A stretch of 5,220 nt of DNA. It comes from an uncultured Clostridia bacterium. Its GTDB lineage: Bacteria > Bacillota > Clostridia > Oscillospirales > Acutalibacteraceae. Below the pieces are notes generated by a model, which did no database searches, was not told the origin of the DNA, and saw only the letters and a program-made list of their open reading frames with translations. The stretch is from assembly GCA_945869905.1 (NCBI GenBank), contig CAMBQD010000088.1, forward strand, positions 1 through 5,220, written 5' to 3'. How positions within the stretch are numbered: the stretch's first letter is position 1; each line of letters starts with the position of its first letter. Positions 1 to 4,276 of this stretch are shown here, in pieces. The translations under genes and the position numbers were made by a program.

Positions 1-953
1 GGATAATTGGTCTTGTCAGCAAGTCGATTATGAAGAACCGCAGAAACGGTTTTCATTTGCTCCTCACTGCCTGCCTCCATCTGAATGATTGATGCAATTG
101 TGATGATATCGTGCATTGAATAACCCATTTGCTCTGCTTTTTGTCTGTATTTTTCGGTAATACGTGCATCGCCGTTTGTAAGGAATTTCTTAACAACAGA
201 GGACGCGCTTTCACCTACAAAGAAATCATAGGTATCGGGGAACATATAGCCCTCAAGCCTATAGGGCACCTTTTCACTTGCCTGTAAATCGCTGACAAGA
301 GAATAGGAAAAATCAACGGACTCAATTACAGAAAGCAGTGATGCCTTGTCACACACCTCATTAGCAACAAGCTTGTCCACAATTTCCGCAACCGTATAAC
401 CCTCAGGGAAGGTTAAGGTTACGGTTTCGGCAGTGGCGTTATCGCCCTTCATTGCCTGTAGCATACCTTCAAGCCCCATTTTGCCTGAAAGATAGTACAC
501 ACCCGGTTCATAAGGTCCGCCAACATATCCCTCTCTGTACTTTGCAAAAAGCTTGCAGAAATTTTTACACTTAATTAAGCCGTTATCTGCCAAAAGGTCA
601 ACGGCGGAGCCCACATCTTCAATCTGCTCGGTATAGCTCACTGTTACAGATGAGCTTGTCTTTGTAATTGCCAAAATGTCATTCATACACATAACGGCAT
701 AAACAGAGCATATCATTGACAGCACAATAACTATAATGAAAAATATATAGGTGCTTGTAACACTCTGTCCCTTTTTGCGCTTGGGCGGAGTTCTTTTAAC
801 TGCTGCCGACGCAGGCTTTTCGCTATTCTTTGACGCTTTTATACCGGTATCGTTGCCGTTACCGACGTTTGAAAAATACACGTCTTTTTTATCACCTGCC
901 GTATCAACGGGATTTATTCCGCTTTCCTCAAGCTTGAAATCGTTATTATCCAT
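1..953 (-). CDS. mltG: Endolytic murein transglycosylase MltG (YceG-like), 3' end cut by window edge
   Basis: Membrane-anchored lytic transglycosylase that cleaves nascent peptidoglycan strands at the outer face of the cytoplasmic membrane and so sets glycan strand length. The frame is open from an ATG at 953-951 to the left edge: 317 whole codons plus CC, so the C-terminal part of the catalytic domain is missing. Visible order: a hydrophilic cytoplasmic tail (residues 1-66) ending in a basic patch (KRTPPKRKKG, 53-62); one transmembrane helix (about 69-90); an extracytoplasmic LysM-like region (about 105-200) with PEGYT (183-187); then the YceG catalytic domain with LEGYMFPDTY (233-242), the active-site block ASIIQMEAG (287-295) and NRL (310-311 region). 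Glu293 aligns with the family's conserved catalytic Glu (E218 of E. coli MltG). The start is supported by a perfect AGGAGG five bases upstream, lying across the stop of the preceding cyclo-ligase gene. Identification is confident from motifs and topology. Confidence 0.95.
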   Translation of the reverse strand, partial: MDNNDFKLEESGINPVDTAGDKKDVYFSNVGNGNDTGIKASKNSEKPASAAVKRTPPKRKKGQSVTSTYIFFIIVIVLSMICSVYAVMCMNDILAITKTSSSVTVSYTEQIEDVGSAVDLLADNGLIKCKNFCKLFAKYREGYVGGPYEPGVYYLSGKMGLEGMLQAMKGDNATAETVTLTFPEGYTVAEIVDKLVANEVCDKASLLSVIESVDFSYSLVSDLQASEKVPYRLEGYMFPDTYDFFVGESASSVVKKFLTNGDARITEKYRQKAEQMGYSMHDIITIASIIQMEAGSEEQMKTVSAVLHNRLADKTNY

Positions 954-957
954 TATA

Positions 958-964
958 TCCTCCT
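958..964 (-). promoter_or_regulatory. Strong Shine-Dalgarno site of mltG overlapping upstream stop codon
   Basis: The minus strand reads AGGAGGA here, followed by TATA and the mltG ATG at 953. The first A of the site is the last base of the TAA stop of the 5-FCL gene (966-964). This is the strongest ribosome binding site in the window. It fixes the mltG start and suggests efficient initiation that is partly independent of, but adjacent to, termination of the upstream gene. Confidence 0.85.
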
Positions 965-1524
965 TACTTAGACAAAATTGTTCTGTCCTGAGTGATAATA
1001 TAGCTAACGGGAACATCATATTCCCCTATGGGCAAATTATCCGTAATCAATTCATTATAGCACAGACCTATTGAAGCAAAAGCATAATTTTGTAAAAATC
1101 TGTCATAATAGCCCTTGCCGTAGCCCAGTCTGTAGCCATTTTTATCATAAGCGATTGCAGGTACAATACATACGGAATCGGTAAAATCCAAAACCTCGTT
1201 GCACTTGTTTATATCAGGCTCTCTTACTCCAAAATGCCCTACTGATAAGTCATCAAGTGAATTTATGTAATAAAATTTCATATTGCCGTCACTGTCAAGA
1301 CACACAGGCAGGGCAACCCTTTTACCATTTAAAAAAGCATTTTCAATACATTTATCAATATTAATTTCATCGTAAAGGGCGGCATAAAATAAAACGACCT
1401 TTGCATCAATATATGCACTGCAGGAAAGCAGATTATCACATATCATTTTCTCCTGCAGGGCTTTATCTGAAATATTTTTTCGCTTTTGTTTAAGCTTAAT
1501 TCTGAGTTCTTTTTTTATCTGCAT
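964..1524 (-). CDS. 5-formyltetrahydrofolate cyclo-ligase (5,10-methenyl-THF synthetase)
   Basis: Cytosolic enzyme that uses ATP to convert 5-formyl-THF to 5,10-methenyl-THF, returning a stored folate form to the one-carbon pool (the family of E. coli YgfA/Fau and eukaryotic MTHFS). The 186-residue length is normal for the family. Diagnostic blocks are the basic N-terminal helix with KKELR (4-8), FGVREP (98-103), the nucleotide/folate-binding signature VPAIAYDKNGYRLGYGKGYY (121-140) followed by DRFL, and the C-terminal LPIGEYDVPVSYIIT (164-178). In the last block Tyr stands where many homologues have His (the usual E-x-HD). The ATG at 1524-1522 overlaps the end of the DJ-1 gene by 10 nt and has AGGA ten bases upstream, so translation is probably coupled. 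The TAA at 966-964 runs directly into the mltG ribosome binding site. No defect is visible. Confidence 0.96.
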   Translation of the reverse strand: MQIKKELRIKLKQKRKNISDKALQEKMICDNLLSCSAYIDAKVVLFYAALYDEINIDKCIENAFLNGKRVALPVCLDSDGNMKFYYINSLDDLSVGHFGVREPDINKCNEVLDFTDSVCIVPAIAYDKNGYRLGYGKGYYDRFLQNYAFASIGLCYNELITDNLPIGEYDVPVSYIITQDRTILSK

Positions 1525-2054
1525 TGAATAGTTTTCCTGATATTTTCTGCGGTATCGTCATCTGTTAAGGCTTTGACAATTTCAAGCCCGAATTCTGTTG
1601 CAACACCTGCGCCCTTAGCTGTAATAAAATTACCGTCCTTTACAACATATTCATTTGAAATCACAGCGCCGTCAAGGTCACCCTCAAATCCGGGGAAAGC
1701 AATTGCCTCACGTCCGTTTAAAAGTCCCTTATGTCCTAAAATTGACGGTGCGGCACAGATTGCACACACAAGTGCATTTGCAGAAACAGCCTTGTCAATT
1801 GCGTTTTGTACTTCAATGCTGTTTTCAAGATTAAGGGTGCCGGGCATACCTCCCGGAAGAATAATTGCTTCAACATCATTATATTCCATTTTATCAATGG
1901 TAATGTCACTGACCACCTCAACACCGCAGGAGGAGCAAACCGTCTTTCCGGTAACACCTACCGTTTTTACCTGAAGCTTTGCACGCCTCAGCATATCAAC
2001 AGGCGCCATTGCCTCAATAATCTCAAATCCGTCTGCTAAAAACAAATATACCAT
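1515..2054 (-). CDS. DJ-1/PfpI superfamily protein (YajL/ThiJ-like)
   Basis: Small cytosolic flavodoxin-like protein of the DJ-1 family (179 residues, typical length). Relatives act as redox-sensing chaperones, and glyoxalase or deglycase activities have been reported and debated, so the substrate is left open. Visible features: start MVYLFLADGFEIIEA with Glu14 aligning to DJ-1 Glu18; PVDMLRRA (18-25); the LPGGMPG turn (66-72); the nucleophile elbow AICAAPSIL with Cys100 aligning to DJ-1 Cys106; FPGFEGD (120-126); and GAGVATEFGLEIV (148-160). Two CxxC pairs stand out (Cys40/Cys43 and Cys97/Cys100). The ATG at 2054-2052 follows the TAA of the GNAT gene with no gap (TAAATG), and GAGG lies 8 nt upstream inside that gene, so translation is likely coupled. 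It is not a PfpI-type protease by length or motif arrangement. Confidence 0.94.
   Translation of the reverse strand: MVYLFLADGFEIIEAMAPVDMLRRAKLQVKTVGVTGKTVCSSCGVEVVSDITIDKMEYNDVEAIILPGGMPGTLNLENSIEVQNAIDKAVSANALVCAICAAPSILGHKGLLNGREAIAFPGFEGDLDGAVISNEYVVKDGNFITAKGAGVATEFGLEIVKALTDDDTAENIRKTIQCR
1535..1538 (-). promoter_or_regulatory. Ribosome binding site of the 5-FCL gene, inside the DJ-1 coding end
   Basis: The minus strand reads AGGA at this position with a 10-nt spacer to the ATG at 1524. It lies inside the last codons of the DJ-1 gene, consistent with coupled translation across the 10-nt overlap. Confidence 0.55.
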
Positions 2055-2516
2055 TTATTCTACCTCACAGGCAAGAGCAAAGGGCTCGGCAAGAGAACAG
2101 CCCTCAAGCAAATAGTCCTTTATCTCTTTACATTCATTAAATAAAATGTTTTGAATATTAATTTTATGATTAAAATTTCTTTTTCCGTAATAATCAACCA
2201 GCCTTTCATCGGCAGGTATCAGCACTAAATGAGAATAATTGCTCCGGCAGTATTCAAGCAGCTTTGTCATACAACCCTTTTCCCTGCTGGATTTATCTGT
2301 ACAGGCGGCATAAATATACTTATATTCTGTACCGCCTATATTACAGTCCACTAAAAACAGCATTGAACACAGAACACCGTCATATAGGCATACACAGCTT
2401 TTATTCCAGCAATTATTCAGAAAAAACAAAACGTCCTCCCTGCTGTCGCCGAAGGCCTGCTGCCAAAGTGAAATTATGTCCTCACCGTAAGCCGTAGTTT
2501 CAGTTATATTATCCAT
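2055..2516 (-). CDS. GNAT-family N-acetyltransferase, small and cysteine-rich
   Basis: Predicted cytosolic acyl-CoA-dependent acyltransferase of unknown substrate. From the ATG at 2516-2514 it has 153 residues. Family evidence: an N-terminal helix with SLWQQAFGDS (16-25), the strand YKYIYAACTD (65-74), and the acetyl-CoA pyrophosphate loop REKGCM (78-83, a degenerate R-x-x-G-x-G/A with Met in the last position), followed by the helix TKLLEYC and, near 107-115, VDYYGKRNF, the usual GNAT C-terminal YxxxGF-like element with Asn for Gly. Eleven of 153 residues are cysteine, far above its neighbours. It lacks the extra C-terminal domains of Eis-like proteins that share the N-terminal LWxxxFGD block, so it is either a naturally short form or a C-terminally reduced one. 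A GTG at 2531-2529 would add five residues; its GGAG lies only 4 nt away, and the ATG better matches where family members begin. The ATG overlaps the DUF2156 stop by 8 nt, which favours reinitiation. Confidence 0.82.
   Translation of the reverse strand: MDNITETTAYGEDIISLWQQAFGDSREDVLFFLNNCWNKSCVCLYDGVLCSMLFLVDCNIGGTEYKYIYAACTDKSSREKGCMTKLLEYCRSNYSHLVLIPADERLVDYYGKRNFNHKINIQNILFNECKEIKDYLLEGCSLAEPFALACEVE
2063..2066 (-). promoter_or_regulatory. Ribosome binding site of the DJ-1 gene, inside the GNAT coding end
   Basis: The minus strand reads GAGG with an 8-nt spacer to the ATG at 2054. It lies in the last codons of the upstream gene, whose TAA directly abuts the ATG. It supports the chosen DJ-1 start. 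Confidence 0.6.
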
Positions 2517-3396
2517 TATACGTTGCAACACATTTCTCCAAACGAATTTCGGGATAATAGGACTGCTTAGCTTTTCTCAGTCCTTCTATTCCCAAATCCT
2601 CTTCCCTGTTTACATACTCATATTCCATTAGGCAGTTTCTTGTAAATTCCTGATTTATTATAGGATATGCACCCTGAATTTCAGCAGGTGCCTTTTCAAA
2701 ATGAGTAACAAACAGCCTGTCTGAATGACGTTCACCCATTGTATAGGCAATAACCTTGCCGTCAACTCTTATCAGTCCGCCCAAAAATCCCAACTCTTCA
2801 TAATTTTCAAAGGCGGTTAAAACCGCTTCAAACTCAAATGAATAGTCAGCATCGTCCTCGTGATTTTTAATCCATTCTGTATGAAGGGCAATGCACTCCT
2901 GAATATTGTCCCTGTTAAGCACCTCAAAGGACCAATTGGGATTATTCTTTTTAAAGTTAGTGATATGATTACGTTTGCCGTGATATTTTTTACCCTTAAG
3001 GTATGCCATCTTCTCAACGGAATAGATGTAATCGTCATTGCCTGAATCGTATTCATAGATAAAGCTATCAGGAAAATACTCATCAAGCAGTTTTTTATAA
3101 TTCTCCGTTACTCCGTAAATTTGAGGAGTAATACCTAATTGCTTGGCGTCTTCAATAATCTGCAAAACTGCATCTTTAAAATCACCCTCACCGATAGGCA
3201 ATGAATATTTGATATCCTTATTTTTCCCCCACCGGCAGATAAAAAAGTCCTTATATCTGCAAATCAAGGTGGAATAAGAGGTACTCCAAACAAAAAGATT
3301 GCCGAAGGTGTACTCACAGTTAAAGCTATTTACGTGTTTTAAACATTCATCAACCCATTTTTTATCCTCAATAATAGGTTTTCTAAAATCAAGCAT
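2509..3396 (-). CDS. DUF2156 protein (phosphatidylglycerol lysyltransferase C-terminal-like)
   Basis: Soluble protein of 295 residues, with no transmembrane segment or signal peptide, belonging to the DUF2156/LPG_synthase_C family. That domain is a tandem GNAT-like fold which in MprF transfers aminoacyl groups from tRNA to lipid. Here the membrane flippase part is absent, as in the many stand-alone clostridial members whose substrate is not established. Visible marks: N-terminal half with FNCEYTFGNLFVW (25-37), a typical opening of stand-alone members; the central DYIYSVEKMAYLKGKKYHGK stretch (122-141) followed by RNHITNFKK; QGAYPIINQEF (241-251); and the hallmark C-terminal block YVNREEDLGIEGLRKAKQSY (261-280) then YP. 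It starts 3 nt after the tmk stop, with GAGGA 10 nt upstream in the tmk tail. Its end overlaps the GNAT gene. Family assignment is firm; the reaction is unknown. Confidence 0.9.
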   Translation of the reverse strand: MLDFRKPIIEDKKWVDECLKHVNSFNCEYTFGNLFVWSTSYSTLICRYKDFFICRWGKNKDIKYSLPIGEGDFKDAVLQIIEDAKQLGITPQIYGVTENYKKLLDEYFPDSFIYEYDSGNDDYIYSVEKMAYLKGKKYHGKRNHITNFKKNNPNWSFEVLNRDNIQECIALHTEWIKNHEDDADYSFEFEAVLTAFENYEELGFLGGLIRVDGKVIAYTMGERHSDRLFVTHFEKAPAEIQGAYPIINQEFTRNCLMEYEYVNREEDLGIEGLRKAKQSYYPEIRLEKCVATYNG

Positions 3397-3399
3397 TGC

Positions 3400-4062
3400 T
3401 TAAATTTCCTCTTTTACATACTGAACAATCTTATTATGTATCTCCTTAACGGGCAGTGGGTTAACACCGTCAGAGCAGTTAATAACCACCCAGCCCTGCT
3501 TTTCTGCGGCATAAAGCGCTGACGCCCTGCATCTGTTAAGGAAAGCAACATTTGCCTCGTGCACATCCTTTTTATTTTCATCACCGTCATAGCGTGAGGT
3601 CATAAGCCTTTGAGAAATTTCCACAGGCATATCAAGATAAATTACCAAATCCGGCTTTGGTATTCCGATTTTGTTATATTCAAAATCAGCAGACCAATCA
3701 AGGTATTCATCCCATTGTGACGGCTCAAGCTTTTCCATCTGGTAAATTGAGTTGGAGGTGGCATATCTGTCCGCAAGGATAAGAGTGCCGTCCTCATAAT
3801 CCTTTTTCCAACCAAGCTTATAGGAGGCAAATCTGTCAACTGCATAGAACGCACCTGCCGCATAAGCATTGACACTATCGGCATCCCTGCCGAAATCACC
3901 GCCTAAATACATTTTAACAAGAGTGCTTGAGGGGCTGTCATTATTAGGCAATTTAATCTTTTTAAAAGCCACATTTTCCCTTTTTAAATATTCTTCAATA
4001 AGGGCTGTTTGAGTGGATTTTCCGCAGCCGTCAAGGCCTTCAATTATTATTAGCTTTGCCAT
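3400..4062 (-). CDS. tmk: Thymidylate kinase-family P-loop nucleotide kinase (non-canonical Tmk)
   Basis: Cytosolic nucleoside-monophosphate kinase of the Tmk fold, expected to phosphorylate dTMP to dTDP with ATP. The length of 220 residues is normal. Visible: Walker A GLDGCGKST (9-17) preceded by strand KLIIIE; VDRFASY (75-81); ADRYATSNSIYQ (97-108), the DR-Y/S substrate-binding block; PDLVIYLDMP (137-146), the strand before the LID; and a basic LID region with R152, R157 and K164/K165. The canonical bacterial TREPGG motif is absent: the equivalent place reads KLPNNDSPSSTLVK (37-50), closer to the FPxR-type arrangement of eukaryotic enzymes. This sub-family is common in Clostridia and is usually annotated dTMP kinase or deoxynucleoside kinase, so the exact substrate is inferred. 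The ATG at 4062 overlaps the DUF896 gene by 23 nt. It has no well-spaced Shine-Dalgarno (AAGG 15 nt away), but the P-loop position leaves little room for another start. Confidence 0.87.
   Translation of the reverse strand: MAKLIIIEGLDGCGKSTQTALIEEYLKRENVAFKKIKLPNNDSPSSTLVKMYLGGDFGRDADSVNAYAAGAFYAVDRFASYKLGWKKDYEDGTLILADRYATSNSIYQMEKLEPSQWDEYLDWSADFEYNKIGIPKPDLVIYLDMPVEISQRLMTSRYDGDENKKDVHEANVAFLNRCRASALYAAEKQGWVVINCSDGVNPLPVKEIHNKIVQYVKEEI
3407..3411 (-). promoter_or_regulatory. Ribosome binding site of the DUF2156 gene, within the tmk 3' end
   Basis: The minus strand reads GAGGA (within the Glu-Glu codons at the end of tmk) with a 10-nt spacer to the ATG at 3396. It supports that start and coupling to tmk. 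Confidence 0.6.
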
Positions 4063-4264
4063 TATTTTTTCTTTTTACCTTTTTCTTATTTCCTTTTTCG
4101 TCCACAATATAGGTGTTTTCAAGCTGACCTATAAGGCTTGCTTTAAAGGAGTCGATATATTCTCTTCTAAGCTGTGCCTGTTCCTTTTTTTCCTCCTCGG
4201 TAAGACCTACCGATTTTGATTTATGAGCAAGCACATTAATTCTGTCAATTTTTTCTTCTGTCAT
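4040..4264 (-). CDS. DUF896 (UPF0291, YnzC-like) small protein
   Basis: Small cytosolic protein of 74 residues in the DUF896 family, whose B. subtilis member YnzC is known structurally as a helical hairpin; the biochemical role is unknown. The family pattern is clear: EEKIDRINVLAHKSKSVGLT (3-22) forms the first helix and turn, then EEEKKEQAQLRREYIDSFKA (23-42) and SLIGQLENTYIVDEKGN (43-59). After this core comes a tail of about 15 residues rich in Lys and Asn (60-74), encoded by A-rich DNA that overlaps the first codons of tmk by 23 nt. The start ATG at 4264 has AAGGA 7 nt upstream, overlapping the rpoD stop, and lies 10 nt after it. Its place directly behind rpoD implies co-transcription with the sigma factor. 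Confidence 0.93.
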   Translation of the reverse strand: MTEEKIDRINVLAHKSKSVGLTEEEKKEQAQLRREYIDSFKASLIGQLENTYIVDEKGNKKKVKRKNNGKANNN

Positions 4265-4271
4265 TATTTTG

Positions 4272-4276
4272 TCCTT
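4272..4276 (-). promoter_or_regulatory. Ribosome binding site of the DUF896 gene overlapping the rpoD stop
   Basis: The minus strand reads AAGGA with the first two As belonging to the rpoD TAA (4277-4275), and a 7-nt spacer to the ATG at 4264. There is no hairpin or T-run in this 10-nt junction, so transcription should continue from rpoD into the downstream genes. Confidence 0.7.

Noticed and set aside
751..1074. 107-codon plus-strand open frame across the mltG/5-FCL junction
   Set aside because: Opposes the mltG start, its perfect ribosome binding site and the conserved end of 5-FCL; the translation resembles nothing recognisable.
1573..1974. 133-codon plus-strand open frame opposite the DJ-1 gene
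   Set aside because: It mirrors the DJ-1 coding sequence codon pattern and has no recognisable motifs.
2264..2497. 77-codon plus-strand frame rich in Tyr and His
   Set aside because: Antisense shadow of the GNAT gene; unusual composition explained by the complement, with no family match.
2514..2519. TATAAT -10-like hexamer at the GNAT start
   Set aside because: The -35 region at 16-18 nt spacing is a poor match to TTGACA, there is no extended -10 TG, and the hexamer is explained by Tyr-Asn codons plus the ATG context.
2817..3086. 89-codon minus-strand frame inside the DUF2156 gene
   Set aside because: Alternate frame of a well-supported gene, with no independent signals.
4064..4077. A6 run at the DUF896/tmk overlap as a frameshift site making a DUF896-Tmk fusion
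   Set aside because: The tmk frame is +1 relative to DUF896, so the usual -1 slip on the A-run would not enter it, and tmk has its own ATG immediately before the P-loop.
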